64,000 bases of DNA from Sutterella seckii (GCF_009183815.1 NZ_WEHX01000002.1:1-64000), one strand, 5' to 3'. Counted from the stretch's first letter, positions 47,947 to 57,355 are shown. The notes: generated by a model not told the origin, from the letters alone. Translations and numbers: made by a program.

Positions 47947-48582
47947 TCAGAGCTTCAGCTCATAGGACTCCACATCCATATGGGTTGCGATGTAGCGGAT
48001 CTTGGGCTTTGTGCCCGCCTTCACGTTCATCGCCTTCGCCTGAGCAATGAGCTTTTCCATTTCGGGCGTGGGCGACTCGTAGTCAACGAGCGTCATCGCG
48101 CCGATGCCGCAGGCTTCAACGCAGGCGGGCTTCAGGCCCTTCGACGTGCGGTGCGTGCAGAGCGTGCAGTGTTCCGCGCGTCCGGCCTTATGCTTCTGCC
48201 AGGGCTCGAGGTCGCGAATCGCGAGCGGCGCCTTGTCGCCGAAGTAGTTGGTGACGCCGGAAGTATTGAACTGCGGGACGCCGTAGGGGCAGACCCTCGC
48301 GCACATCTGGCAGCCGATGCATTTTTCCTCGTCGACGAGCACTTCGCCCGCCGGGCCCTTGTGGATCGCCTTTGCAGGACAAACCTTCATGCAGGCGGGA
48401 TTGTCGCAGTGCTGGCAGGAAGCGCGGAAGTAGTTGATGACGTTCGCCTTCGCGTCTTCAAGCCTCTGGATCTTTTCATAAAAGATCCCGGGCGCCACCT
48501 GATTTTCTTCCTTGCAGGCAATGGCGCAGGCATGGCAGCCCACGCACTTGTCGATATTGACAATGATTCCGTAGCTCGACAT
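47947..48582 (-). CDS. 4Fe-4S ferredoxin subunit of a DMSO reductase-family enzyme (DmsB-like)
   Basis: Electron-transfer subunit that passes electrons to the catalytic subunit. The 211-residue protein has four cysteine groups for four [4Fe-4S] clusters: CVGCHACAIAC, CQHCDNPACMKVCP, CIGCQMCARVCPYG and CTLCTHRTSKGLKPACVEAC. It has no Tat signal of its own, so it probably leaves the cell as a complex with the catalytic subunit. AAGGAG lies six bases before the ATG. It follows the catalytic gene by 14 bases. No NrfD/DmsC-type membrane anchor follows; the next gene is the convergent chaperone. Confidence 0.92.
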   Translation of the reverse strand: MSSYGIIVNIDKCVGCHACAIACKEENQVAPGIFYEKIQRLEDAKANVINYFRASCQHCDNPACMKVCPAKAIHKGPAGEVLVDEEKCIGCQMCARVCPYGVPQFNTSGVTNYFGDKAPLAIRDLEPWQKHKAGRAEHCTLCTHRTSKGLKPACVEACGIGAMTLVDYESPTPEMEKLIAQAKAMNVKAGTKPKIRYIATHMDVESYELKL

Positions 48583-48596
48583 GTCTTTCTCCTTTA

Positions 48597-50825
48597 TCAG
48601 GCGTTCTTCGCCGCATCAGCCTTGACGACTTCGACGCAGACGTCGTTGCAGCAGGGGTAGCCCGAAATCGGGTCCCAGCCCTTTCTCGGAATAAGACCCT
48701 GCGTTTCCTGATCGCCGCGCCAGCCGTACTGGGCGTCGATCATGCCTTTCCTCGCAAGGATCGTGACGCGCACGCGGGCGCGCACCTTGTCCTTCGAGTA
48801 GGGAGAAATCATCCAGACCTGGTCGCCTTCCACTAGATTGCGGGCGGCGGCATCGGCCGGATGCATGTTGATGTAGGACTCGGGCTCGAGCTCGAGGAGA
48901 TACGGCTGATCGCTTCTCGTCTTCGAGTGCGTGATGTAGGGACGACGCGTGCCATTGAGGAGCTTCAACGGATACTTTTCCGTCGGCTGCGGCGCCTTCT
49001 CGTAGACGGGGAGTCCGGGGAAGCCGTGCTTCGCCAGAACGGACGAAACGAATTCGATCTTGCCCGAAGGCGTTCTGAAGCCGGGCTTGCCGTCAAAGCG
49101 CAGGATGCCCTTCGCATACTTTTCGGTCGCGGGCTTCGGGAACCATTCGCAGACCTTCACTGCCGGGAGCATCGCCTGACGCTCGGCATAGCTCGTGCCC
49201 CAGCCGTTCAGGATCGAATCGCAGGCCTTCACCGGGTCGCCGCCGAAGAAGAGGTCGCTGTCGCCCGTCACGGCCGCGCCGATCGTGAGCGCAATCTTCC
49301 AGTCTTCCCAGGCTTCGCCGAGAGGCTTCACGGGCTTTCTGGCGCTCACGGCGCGCCCATGGACGCCAAAGGGCGCATAACGCTCGAAGTTCATTGCGGC
49401 CGGAAGCACCAGATCCATGTCGTGGTGCGTCTCGTCGCGGTAGAAGTAGTCGGTCGCGAACGAGAAGTCGAGCTTTCTGATCGCTTCCTGATATTCGGCC
49501 GGGCTCGGCCAGATAAGAAGATTCGTGCCGAAGCCGGCAAACGCCTTGATGCGGCCTTCCTCCACCATTTCGGGGAGCTTGTTCGGGCTGCAGAGCACCT
49601 GCATTTCGTTCCAGACGGGAGCGAATTCGCGGTCGATGCGGCGCGCCTTCTGTTCGGGCTTGTTGAACCAGGCCTGATCAATGAAGGTCTTCGTATAGCC
49701 TTCGTCCCAGCGGATGTAGTCCTCGGGCCAGTTGTTGAAGGTCGAGCCGCCGGCGTTGTCGACGTTCCCCGTGAGGGCCATGAGGAGCGAATACGCGCGC
49801 ACGTTGTTGCAGCCGTTCCCCTGATGCGGGATCGACTGCCCCGGGAGCATCATCGAGGAGGGCCCGTCGGCAAACATGCGGGCCGCCTTCACGACGTCGT
49901 CCGCCGGAACGCCAGTTTCCTTTTCCACGTATTCGGGCGTAAAGGCTTCGCAGTATTTGACGAGCTCTTCATAGCCCGTGCACCACTTGTCGACGAACTC
50001 GCGCTTCACGAGTCCTTCCTTCACGAGGACGCGGATCATGCCCCAGGCAAGCGCGCCGTCGGTGCCGGGCTTCACCTGCAGGTGAATGTCGGCCTGTTCG
50101 GCAACCTTCGTGCGGCGCGGATCGGAGACGATGAGCTTCAGACCGCGCGCCTTCTGCGCGAGGAGATTCCTGAAGAACCCGTGGGGCGAAGCCCAGGAGC
50201 CGTTCTTGCCGACGATCATGCAGCACTTCGTCTTCGGGCTCGGACCGCCTGCGATTTCAGCGCCGTAGGAAAGCTCGAGCGCATGCACGTATGCGAGGTT
50301 GCAGGCCACCGAACTTTCGCAGCAGTAATTGGGGCTGCCGAAATAGCGCGCGAGACGCATGACGGGAGGACGGGGCTCCTTCGGGTCGCCGCAGTAAAAG
50401 AGCACGCGGTCGGCGCCGTTCTTTTCCTTCACGGCATTGAGCTTCTCGGCAATCGTCTTGATCGCCTCGTCCCAGCTGATGCGCACCCAGCCCGGATCTG
50501 CCGCCCCCTTGGGCGCCGTGCGCTTCATCGGGTAAAGGAGCCGGTTGGGGTTGTAGAGCCTCTGGAGCGTCGAAATGCCCTTCGAGCAGAGGAAGTGATT
50601 CGGATGTTCGTTCCAGTTTTCAATGCGGATCACGGTATTGCCGCGCGCCTTGAAATGGATGCCGCACATCGGCATATGGTTGCAGGAATCGCAGATGGTC
50701 CAGCCGGACCAGTCGGTCTGAGATTCCTGAGAGTCTGCTGCACGGACAGCAGGCTGGAAAAGCGCGGCGGCAAAGCCCGCGCCCGCACCCTTCATCAGGG
50801 CGCGGCGTGAGACGGACAGGGTCAT
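48597..50825 (-). CDS. Tat-exported molybdopterin oxidoreductase, catalytic subunit (DMSO reductase family)
   Basis: Bis-MGD enzyme, probably periplasmic. The 742-residue precursor starts with a twin-arginine signal SRRALMKGAGAGFAAALF. Its Fe-S motif is Cys45, Cys48, Cys54, Cys80, i.e. C-x2-C-x5-C-x25-C; most relatives have C-x2-C-x3-C. The molybdenum ligand is probably one of the Cys in YCCESSVACN (168, 169, 175). Further family blocks are SDPRRTKVAEQADIHL, LPGQSIPHQGNG and the C-terminal dinucleotide domain (YITHSKTRSDQPYL). Substrate unknown; the polysulfide, thiosulfate and arsenate reductase branch and the catechol dehydroxylase-like branch are all possible. AAGGAG six bases before the ATG supports this start. 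Confidence 0.88.
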   Translation of the reverse strand: MTLSVSRRALMKGAGAGFAAALFQPAVRAADSQESQTDWSGWTICDSCNHMPMCGIHFKARGNTVIRIENWNEHPNHFLCSKGISTLQRLYNPNRLLYPMKRTAPKGAADPGWVRISWDEAIKTIAEKLNAVKEKNGADRVLFYCGDPKEPRPPVMRLARYFGSPNYCCESSVACNLAYVHALELSYGAEIAGGPSPKTKCCMIVGKNGSWASPHGFFRNLLAQKARGLKLIVSDPRRTKVAEQADIHLQVKPGTDGALAWGMIRVLVKEGLVKREFVDKWCTGYEELVKYCEAFTPEYVEKETGVPADDVVKAARMFADGPSSMMLPGQSIPHQGNGCNNVRAYSLLMALTGNVDNAGGSTFNNWPEDYIRWDEGYTKTFIDQAWFNKPEQKARRIDREFAPVWNEMQVLCSPNKLPEMVEEGRIKAFAGFGTNLLIWPSPAEYQEAIRKLDFSFATDYFYRDETHHDMDLVLPAAMNFERYAPFGVHGRAVSARKPVKPLGEAWEDWKIALTIGAAVTGDSDLFFGGDPVKACDSILNGWGTSYAERQAMLPAVKVCEWFPKPATEKYAKGILRFDGKPGFRTPSGKIEFVSSVLAKHGFPGLPVYEKAPQPTEKYPLKLLNGTRRPYITHSKTRSDQPYLLELEPESYINMHPADAAARNLVEGDQVWMISPYSKDKVRARVRVTILARKGMIDAQYGWRGDQETQGLIPRKGWDPISGYPCCNDVCVEVVKADAAKNA

Positions 50826-51100
50826 TTTGTTCTCCTTGCGCTTTCTGTTTTTGTTTTGGAAATGCGCAATTTTTTGAATTGGTCCTTTTTCCATCCTAGG
50901 AGAACTTGTGAGGCACTTCTATTCGTAAATATCCTAGAGCCGCTAGTGATTCAAACGTGCTATGGGTCCAAGCGGGTAAACAGAACCGCCGCCTGAAGCC
51001 GCCCGATGCAAATTGCGAGCAAATGTTCAAATTTCTCCTCTTTCTTCCCTCGAGCCGATAATGTTCTAAACACATATCCCTACCGAAACAGGAATTCTCT
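50826..51100. other. Divergent intergenic region: molybdoenzyme and DUF748 gene
   Basis: 275 bases, A/T rich near the molybdoenzyme. The string CCTAG occurs three times in 50895-50945. A weak minus-strand promoter is possible (TTGAAT, 17 bases, TATTTA). I looked for an FNR-type TTGAT-N4-ATCAA site and found none. No gene. Confidence 0.4.
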
Positions 51101-53638
51101 ATGGCGAAAGTCCTCAAATTCACCGCATGCGCCGCTGCGGTTGCCGTAGCGCTTTACGCCGGCGCCGGCTACGTCGGCGTTCCCTATGCGACGCGCACCG
51201 TTCTTGAAAAAGTGGTGTCTCAGGAGCTCGGCCGCGAAGTAACGCTCTCCGACGTTTCCTTCAATCCCTGGACGCTCGTTTATGAACTCAAAGGGCTCTC
51301 GATCCCGGAAGCAGGGAGCGACCCGCTCCTCAGGCTCGACCTCCTGCGCGTCGACGCCTCGATTCAGACGCTCTTCAAGCTTGCTCCCGTCATTGAGGAA
51401 GTCACCATCGACGGCCTTCGCATCAATGCCGTCATGAATGAAAAGAACCGCCGGGATGTAGAGCGTCTGCTCGGCAAATCCGGGACATCCGAAAAATCAG
51501 ACGGCGCGGCTGCTGAAAAGAAGAGCGAAGCCTCCTCCGGGCTTCCTCAGTTTGCGGTCTACAACATTTCCGTCACGAACAGCTCTCTCAGCTACCGCGA
51601 CGATGCGCAGAAAATCAATCAGGCGCTCACCGACCTGACGCTGAGGCTCCCCTTTGTTTCCACGATGGAAAGCGCTTCGGAAAGTCTCGTGACGCCGGAG
51701 CTCGCGTTTAAGCTCAACGGCTCCCAGATTGAGGCGACAGGCTCTACAAAGCCCTTCGGCACCACGCTCGAAGCGCGCCTCAACTTCAAGGTTTCCGCCC
51801 TTGACGTGGCCGAACTTGCGCGCATTGTTCCCGCGCTCAATTCCGACAACCTGCGCGTTGCCGATGCAAAGCTTTCTTCCAACCTAACCTTCGTCTTCCG
51901 CAACCCGACGGGCGGGAACCCGGCAAAGATGCTGCTTTCGGGCACAACCTCCCTCGCGAACGTTTCCGTCACCCAGAAGGAGAGTCCGATCGTCACGCTC
52001 CCGAAGGCCGAGCTCAACCTCAACGAACTTGACCTCGTTGACCAGCGCGCCGTCGTGGAGAATCTGACGCTCACAGGGCTCAGGCTCGACGTCAGGAATT
52101 CCAAAGCGGGCATCAACCTGCTCGCGGCTGCTGAAAGCGCTGCCGGCGGCACGGAGAAAGCCAAGCCTGAGGCGAAGACAGAAGCAGCGCCTGCTGCCTC
52201 TTCCTCCGCTTCGCCCTGGACCTGGAAGGTGGTCGCGGCTTCGCTTCGCGACGCCAATATTTCCTGGACCGACTCCACGCTTTCGCCGGCCGCAAAAATT
52301 ACCGTTGCGAATCTCGATGCCTCCGTGAAGAACCTTTCTTCGGACGCTGAGAAGGCGGGGAGCTTCTCCGTTTCGGCTGAACTTTTAGGCGGCAGAATCG
52401 AAAGCTCCGGCACCGCTCAGATTTCTCCGCTTGCCGTCTCGGCTGCCGCCAAAGGCACGAGACTTTCCCTCAATGCAGTCGCTCCTTACATAACTAAGGC
52501 GCTCGGCGCAGACGTAAGAGCTGGCATTGCCTTTGACGTCAAGGCGGATCTGAAGGGTTCGGATGCTGCCGCTTCAGGCACCGCCACCCTGAACGACTTC
52601 ACGCTGAAAGAAGGAAAATCAACGCTTGCGTCCTTCAAGACGGCGACGCTCAAGCTCAATTCCGTCGACACCGCGAAGCGCTCCGCCGATGTGGCGCTTG
52701 TCTCGCTCGCGAGCCCCGTCGTCAATGCCGTCATGACGAAGTCGGGCATCAATTTTGCGAAGCTTGCCGGCTCCGGATCGGAGTCGAAGACTCAGACTGA
52801 AGCAAAGCCAAGCAGCAAGGCTGAAGCGAGCGCCCCCGCCTGGTCGTGGAAGGTTGCTCAGGCCTCCGTCACCAACGGCACGCTCAACTATCGCGACGAA
52901 AGCATCAGCCCTGTCGGCACGGCATCGATTCCGAAGCTCAATCTGACGGTCAAAAATCTTTCCTCGGCCAAGGGAAGCCTCGGCACGGTCGACTTCTCGA
53001 GCGGCTTGGGCGGCGGCAGCCTCAACGCTGCAGGCAAATTCGGCATCTCCCCGGTTGCTGCCGATATTGAAGTCAAGGGCAGCAAGATCGGCCTCAAGCC
53101 TTTCTCCGGCCTCATGACCGGCTACGCCGGCATCGGCGCCAAGTCCGGCACCTTCGATGCGTCCGGCCGCATGAAGCTTGCCTCTCAGAAGGAAAAGACC
53201 ATTGCCGGCTGGAAGGGAGATCTTTCCCTCTCGACGCTCGATCTGACGAACAGCAAGGGCACCGGGCTCATGAGCTGGAAGAAGGCGTCTCTTACGGGGC
53301 TCGAGGTTGAAACCACGGAACCCATCCACCTTGTCGTCGCCAAGGCTGAAATCGATCAGCCCGCGCAGAAGCAGGTCGCGGCCGTGAAGGAAATCGCAGG
53401 CATTGCGTCCCTGATTTCGTCCCTCACCGGAAAAGACAAGACTGCTCAGAAAATCGAGAAGTACAGCGAGAAGATTCCCGACAAGATCACGCTTGAAAAC
53501 GTTCGCTATGAAAACGGCAAATTCTCCGCCGAAGGCGTGAGTGCAGCTTCCGTCGGCGGCATTCTTCTCAACAAGCTCTCCGAAGCCATGAGCGAAAAAC
53601 TCGGCGGAAGCTCTTCCGCGACCAGTACGACAAAGTAG
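51101..53638 (+). CDS. DUF748 / AsmA-like envelope protein
   Basis: A large (845-residue) protein with one N-terminal membrane helix (about 5-27) followed by a long beta-rich periplasmic region. The N-terminal LGREVTLSDVSFNPWTLVYELKGLSI and RLDLLRVDASIQTLFKLAPVIEEVTIDGLRI are typical of DUF748 and AsmA-like proteins. These form elongated grooves thought to move lipids between membranes. Two internal repeats are visible, beginning PWTWKVVAASLRDANISWTD (about 366) and AWSWKVAQASVTNGTLNYRD (about 583), each preceded by an Ala/Lys/Glu linker. AGGA lies seven bases before the ATG. It is divergent from the molybdoenzyme; no functional link is evident. Confidence 0.82.
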   Translation: MAKVLKFTACAAAVAVALYAGAGYVGVPYATRTVLEKVVSQELGREVTLSDVSFNPWTLVYELKGLSIPEAGSDPLLRLDLLRVDASIQTLFKLAPVIEEVTIDGLRINAVMNEKNRRDVERLLGKSGTSEKSDGAAAEKKSEASSGLPQFAVYNISVTNSSLSYRDDAQKINQALTDLTLRLPFVSTMESASESLVTPELAFKLNGSQIEATGSTKPFGTTLEARLNFKVSALDVAELARIVPALNSDNLRVADAKLSSNLTFVFRNPTGGNPAKMLLSGTTSLANVSVTQKESPIVTLPKAELNLNELDLVDQRAVVENLTLTGLRLDVRNSKAGINLLAAAESAAGGTEKAKPEAKTEAAPAASSSASPWTWKVVAASLRDANISWTDSTLSPAAKITVANLDASVKNLSSDAEKAGSFSVSAELLGGRIESSGTAQISPLAVSAAAKGTRLSLNAVAPYITKALGADVRAGIAFDVKADLKGSDAAASGTATLNDFTLKEGKSTLASFKTATLKLNSVDTAKRSADVALVSLASPVVNAVMTKSGINFAKLAGSGSESKTQTEAKPSSKAEASAPAWSWKVAQASVTNGTLNYRDESISPVGTASIPKLNLTVKNLSSAKGSLGTVDFSSGLGGGSLNAAGKFGISPVAADIEVKGSKIGLKPFSGLMTGYAGIGAKSGTFDASGRMKLASQKEKTIAGWKGDLSLSTLDLTNSKGTGLMSWKKASLTGLEVETTEPIHLVVAKAEIDQPAQKQVAAVKEIAGIASLISSLTGKDKTAQKIEKYSEKIPDKITLENVRYENGKFSAEGVSAASVGGILLNKLSEAMSEKLGGSSSATSTTK

Positions 53639-53674
53639 CTTGTGAAGCCAGCCTGCAAGCAATGAAAACTTGCC

Positions 53675-53705
53675 GCAGAGGAGTCCTGCTTCAGGATTCC
53701 TCTGC
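53675..53705 (+). repeat. Long hairpin after the DUF748 gene
   Basis: GCAGAGGAGTCCTG (53675-53688) pairs with CAGGATTCCTCTGC (53692-53705), with one G-T wobble and a three-base loop. No T run follows. It lies 36 bases past the DUF748 stop, in a position suited to 3'-end protection or weak termination. Confidence 0.5.
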
Positions 53706-53759
53706 AGGAGTGCGGCATGAAGACGGGCATTAGCGCCGAATTGAGAATGCCGAAATAAC

Positions 53760-53796
53760 AGAAAGCCCAGACTGCTGAGAAAGCAATCTGGGCTTA
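53760..53796 (-). terminator. Terminator of tRNA-Thr
   Basis: On the minus strand AGCCCAGATTGC pairs with GCAGTCTGGGCT (one wobble), followed by TTCTGTTATTT. It starts six bases past the tRNA CCA. Confidence 0.6.
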
Positions 53797-53801
53797 GGAA
53801 T

Positions 53802-53877
53802 TGGTGCCGGAGAAGAGATTCGAACTCCCGACCTTCGCATTACGAATGCGCTGCTCTACCAGCTGAGCTACACCGGC
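53802..53877 (-). tRNA. tRNA-Thr (anticodon CGU)
   Basis: 76 nucleotides on the minus strand, GCCGGTGTAGCTCAG... to an encoded CCA. The acceptor stem (GCCGGTG with the 3' CTCCGGC region), D arm (GCTCAGCTGGTAGAGC), anticodon loop TTCGTAA and T arm (GTTCGAATC) are all present. Anticodon CGT reads ACG codons. The outermost anticodon-stem pair is a G-A mismatch. Confidence 0.95.
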
Positions 53878-53928
53878 AACTCTCAATCATCGGCCGTTTC
53901 GAACCGGCCTTGTGATCGGAGGAGACGA

Positions 53929-53957
53929 ATTATGCAGAAGTGAATAGCTTGCGGCAA
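53929..53957 (-). promoter_or_regulatory. Promoter of tRNA-Thr
   Basis: On the minus strand TTGCCG (53952-53957), 17 bases, CATAAT (53929-53934). The -10 lies 52 bases before the mature tRNA; the leader contains a GGCCG/CGGCC hairpin. Confidence 0.65.
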
Positions 53958-54068
53958 GAATGTTTTACATATTTTTACATTTAGCGCTTTTGCCGTGTAC
54001 ATCTGCATTCGGGATAGCGCAGGCGCTTCCTATGTGTTCGAAATGTATCCGCAGGCCTCGGACGGCAT

Positions 54069-54647
54069 ATGGCGCCGACTAAAATCTCAGAACTTTCCCC
54101 GTCTCTCATTACCTTTCTCTCTTCGGAGACACCGTTGACCGATCGATTCTCTGCGTCTCTTCCCGCGCCGGCAGACACCGACCATCTCGGCGCCCTGCTC
54201 GCCGATGCTCTTCGCTGCGCGAGTGCCGGCATCCTTGCCAGTGGCCTCGCCCTGCGCCTCGAAGGCAATCTGGGAGCCGGAAAGACAAGCCTCATCCGTG
54301 CGGCGCTTCGCCGCCTCGGCTGGGAAGGCGCCGTGAAGAGCCCGACCTTCACGCTGCTCGAGACGTATCCCTGCGGCGAATTCACGATCAATCACTTCGA
54401 CTTCTACCGCTTCGAGGAGCCTGAGGAATTCGAGGATGCCGGGTTCCAGGATGAATTCCGTCCCGGCGCTGTATGCGCTACGGAATGGAGCGAAAAAGCC
54501 TTTCCGTATCTTCCGCCCGCCGACATCACCGTGGCGCTCTCGATTGAGGGTCTGGGCAGGCGGGTCGAGATCACGGCGCAGTCGCCCCTCGGCCGGGAAA
54601 TTCTTGCTTCGATTTCGGAATCATGGAATTCGACCGCCGCCGCCTGA
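54069..54647 (+). CDS. tsaE: tRNA t6A biosynthesis ATPase TsaE
   Basis: ATPase that supports the TsaB-TsaD complex in making N6-threonylcarbamoyl-adenosine at position 37 of ANN-decoding tRNAs. The 192-residue protein has Walker A GNLGAGKT (66-73), SPTFTLLETY, the DFYRFEEPEEFEDAGF block and EWSEKA. The first 35 residues extend beyond the usual N-terminus, so a later start is possible. Its end overlaps amiC by 25 bases, a conserved arrangement (tsaE-amiC). The partner enzyme Sua5, which makes the threonylcarbamoyl adenylate, is at 60673. Confidence 0.93.
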   Translation: MAPTKISELSPSLITFLSSETPLTDRFSASLPAPADTDHLGALLADALRCASAGILASGLALRLEGNLGAGKTSLIRAALRRLGWEGAVKSPTFTLLETYPCGEFTINHFDFYRFEEPEEFEDAGFQDEFRPGAVCATEWSEKAFPYLPPADITVALSIEGLGRRVEITAQSPLGREILASISESWNSTAAA

Positions 54648-56008
54648 TATCCGCCGCCGGCGGTACGCTTCTCCTCTCGCTTGCTCCCTGGCAGATCGCG
54701 AGCGGCGCAAAGCTTGTCAACGTCCGCATGTGGCCGGCGGAGGAATACACGCGCGTCACGATCGAAACAGACGAACCTCTGAAGTTCAAGCACTTTTTCG
54801 TGCGCTCGGCTTCGCCCCTGAGGCTCGTGATCGACATTGAAGGGCTTGCGCTCACCGAGCGCATCAAGCGCCTCATCGCCGACGTAAAGCCTGACGACCC
54901 CTACATCAGCGCCATGCGAATCGGGCAGTTCAAGCCCGGCGTCGTGCGGCTCGTGATGGACCTCAAGACGGACGTGAAGCCCGAAGTCTTCCTTCTGAAG
55001 CCCTTCGCCAACTATCAGTACCGTCTCGTCTTCGACATCTACCCGGTGCACCCGAAGGACGAGATCGGCGCGATCCTCGCGGGCTCGCAGGATGGGAATC
55101 TGCTCACGGACTCCCTTTCATCCTCAGCTTCCGAAGATCCGCTCGCCGACGTGCTCGCGGGACTTGCCAATCCGGACGCCCCGAAAACCCGGCCGGCGCT
55201 CTCGGCCTCCAAAGGGAAGGATGAGAAGGAGACGAAGAAGCCCTCCGCAGCAAAGGAGACGCAGACGCCTTCAAAGACGGTCCCTGCCAAAAAGAGTCAG
55301 AACGATGATCAGATCATCATCGTGGTCGATCCGGGGCACGGGGGCGAAGACCCCGGCGCCATCGGACGAAGGAAGACGCAGGAAAAAGTCGTCGTACTTC
55401 AGATCGCAAGGCGCCTCGCCAAGCTCATTTCTGCCGAACCCGGCATGAAGGCCGTGCTTACGCGCAATTCCGACCACTTCGTGAGTCTCGGCGGACGCGT
55501 GGCGATTGCCCGCCGCGTCAAGGCCCATCTTCTGGTGAGCATCCATGCCGACGCCTGGGTGAAGAGCAACGTAAGGGGGTCTTCCGTCTTCGCGCTCTCC
55601 CAAAAGGGCGCCACCTCGGCGGCTGCGCGCTGGCTCGCAAAAAATCAGAACGAATCCGACCTGATCGGCGGCGTCAACATCTCCACCGTCAACAAGCAGG
55701 TGGCGAGCGTGCTCGTCGACATGACTTCAGCCTGGACGATCGGCTACAGCCTCGGACTCGGCACGGCCGTGCTTCAGGAACTGCGCGCCATCAACAGGCT
55801 CCACAAAACTGCCGTGGAGCAGGCGGGCTTTGCGGTGCTGAAGGGCCAGGGCATCCCGTCGATCCTCGTTGAGACGGCCTTCATTTCGAACCCTTCGGAA
55901 GAGCAGCTTCTCAAGAACGCGGATCACCAGCAGAAGCTCGCCCGCGCGATTCTTACGGGCATCAAGAAGCAGCTTGCCGCCGACACGACGCTCACGCGCC
56001 AGGGCTGA
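54623..56008 (+). CDS. amiC: N-acetylmuramoyl-L-alanine amidase AmiC-type
   Basis: Periplasmic amidase that cleaves septal peptidoglycan during daughter-cell separation. The 461-residue precursor has a twin-arginine-type signal ([18 protein letters not shown]), an AMIN domain (about 30-145) for septal targeting, a Ser/Lys-rich linker (160-228) and an Amidase_3 domain (about 230-455). Zinc ligands lie in [13 protein letters not shown] (His239) and SIHADAW, and the catalytic Glu in VETAFISN. Starts inside the tsaE reading frame. Confidence 0.94.
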   Translation: MEFDRRRLISAAGGTLLLSLAPWQIASGAKLVNVRMWPAEEYTRVTIETDEPLKFKHFFVRSASPLRLVIDIEGLALTERIKRLIADVKPDDPYISAMRIGQFKPGVVRLVMDLKTDVKPEVFLLKPFANYQYRLVFDIYPVHPKDEIGAILAGSQDGNLLTDSLSSSASEDPLADVLAGLANPDAPKTRPALSASKGKDEKETKKPSAAKETQTPSKTVPAKKSQNDDQIIIVVDPGHGGEDPGAIGRRKTQEKVVVLQIARRLAKLISAEPGMKAVLTRNSDHFVSLGGRVAIARRVKAHLLVSIHADAWVKSNVRGSSVFALSQKGATSAAARWLAKNQNESDLIGGVNISTVNKQVASVLVDMTSAWTIGYSLGLGTAVLQELRAINRLHKTAVEQAGFAVLKGQGIPSILVETAFISNPSEEQLLKNADHQQKLARAILTGIKKQLAADTTLTRQG

Positions 56009-56053
56009 CGCATTCCGGGGCCTTGAGGAGCCTCCTCCGTGCCCCGGAGGACC

Positions 56054-56082
56054 TCGACCGAAATCCTCCGCACCATTACAAT
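56054..56082 (+). promoter_or_regulatory. Putative promoter of fba
   Basis: TCGACC (56054-56059), 17 bases, TACAAT (56077-56082); start about 120 bases before the fba ATG. Confidence 0.5.
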
Positions 56083-56207
56083 GCGGGGGAAGCACAATCC
56101 GACGCGGCGCCCCCGTGCCGAAACGCCGTAGAGGCCCCTTCCGCAGGGAAGGACAGGCCTCCGGTTTTTGCGGGCGCGCCCCTCATCCACCTTGGAGTGA
56201 AAACGCA

Positions 56208-57272
56208 ATGGCTCTTGTTTCCATGCGACAGCTGCTTGATCATGCGGCTGAAAACGGCTACGGCATTCCCGCCTTCAACGTCAACAACCTCGAACAGGTT
56301 CAGGCCATCATGGAGGCGGCGAGCGAAGTCGGCGCTCCCGTGATCATGCAGGCCTCTGCGGGCGCTCGCAAGTATGCGGGCGAATCGTTCCTGCGCCATC
56401 TCATTGAAGCCGCGGTCGAAGCCTATCCGGACGTCCCCGTCTGCATGCACCAGGACCACGGCCAGAGCCCTGCCGTCTGCCAGGGCGCCATCCGCTCGGG
56501 CTTCACGTCCGTCATGATGGACGGCTCCCTCATGAGCGACGGCAAGACCATCTCCACCTACGAATACAACGTCGACGTCACCCGCCGCGTGGTTGAAATG
56601 GCCCACTGCATCGGCGTTTCCGTCGAAGGCGAAATCGGCTGCCTCGGCTCGCTCGAAACGATGCGCGGCGACAAGGAAGACGGTCACGGCACCGATGCCA
56701 AGATGACGCGCGACCAGCTCCTCACGGATCCGGATCAGGCGGCGGAATTCGCCCGCATCACCCAGATCGACGCGCTCGCCATTGCGATCGGCACCTCGCA
56801 CGGCGCCTACAAGTTCACGCGCCGCCCCACCGGTGAAATCCTCTCGATCGACCGCGTGAAGGAAATCCATGCCCGTCTGCCGAACACGCACCTCGTAATG
56901 CACGGCTCCTCCTCGGTCCCGCAGGAATACCTCGCGGAGATCCGCGAATTCGGCGGCGAAATGCGCGAAACCTACGGCGTTCCGGTCGAGGAAATCCAGA
57001 AGGCGATCCAGCACGGCGTCCGCAAGGTCAACATCGACACCGACATTCGTCTCGCGATGACGGCCGCCATCCGCCGCTACCTCGTCGAGAATCCCTCGGG
57101 CTTCGACCCGCGCGGCTACCTGAAGGCCGCCCGCGCCGCCGCGAAGGCCCTCTGCCGCTCGCGCTACCTCGCGTTCGGCTGCGAAGGCCAGGGCGCGAAG
57201 ATCAAGCCCGTCGCGCTCGACAAGATCGCTGCCAAGTACGCTGACGGCACGCTTCGTCAGAATGTGCTCTAA
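56208..57272 (+). CDS. fba: Class II fructose-1,6-bisphosphate aldolase
   Basis: Zinc-dependent aldolase of glycolysis and gluconeogenesis. The 354-residue protein begins [19 protein letters not shown] and has the metal motif [10 protein letters not shown]. It also has [32 protein letters not shown] and the [16 protein letters not shown] phosphate loop. It belongs to the subgroup common in beta- and alphaproteobacteria rather than the E. coli FbaA type. GGAG lies ten bases before the ATG. A strong terminator follows. Confidence 0.96.
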   Translation: MALVSMRQLLDHAAENGYGIPAFNVNNLEQVQAIMEAASEVGAPVIMQASAGARKYAGESFLRHLIEAAVEAYPDVPVCMHQDHGQSPAVCQGAIRSGFTSVMMDGSLMSDGKTISTYEYNVDVTRRVVEMAHCIGVSVEGEIGCLGSLETMRGDKEDGHGTDAKMTRDQLLTDPDQAAEFARITQIDALAIAIGTSHGAYKFTRRPTGEILSIDRVKEIHARLPNTHLVMHGSSSVPQEYLAEIREFGGEMRETYGVPVEEIQKAIQHGVRKVNIDTDIRLAMTAAIRRYLVENPSGFDPRGYLKAARAAAKALCRSRYLAFGCEGQGAKIKPVALDKIAAKYADGTLRQNVL

Positions 57273-57298
57273 CGCCTGAGCGAAGCCTCTGATCATGA

Positions 57299-57338
57299 CG
57301 GCGCACAGTTCTCCTCTCTGAGACTGTGCGCCTTTTTT
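57299..57338 (+). terminator. Intrinsic terminator of fba
   Basis: GGCGCACAGT (57300-57309) pairs with ACTGTGCGCC (57323-57332), followed by TTTTTT. Confidence 0.9.
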
Positions 57339-57355
57339 CAATCCGAATTCATCCC

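Noticed and set aside
48861-50810. 649-codon frame antisense to the molybdoenzyme
   Set aside because: Composition typical of a shadow frame and no start signal.
50826-51100. FNR/Anr box ahead of the molybdoenzyme
   Set aside because: No TTGAT-N4-ATCAA match or close variant found on either strand.
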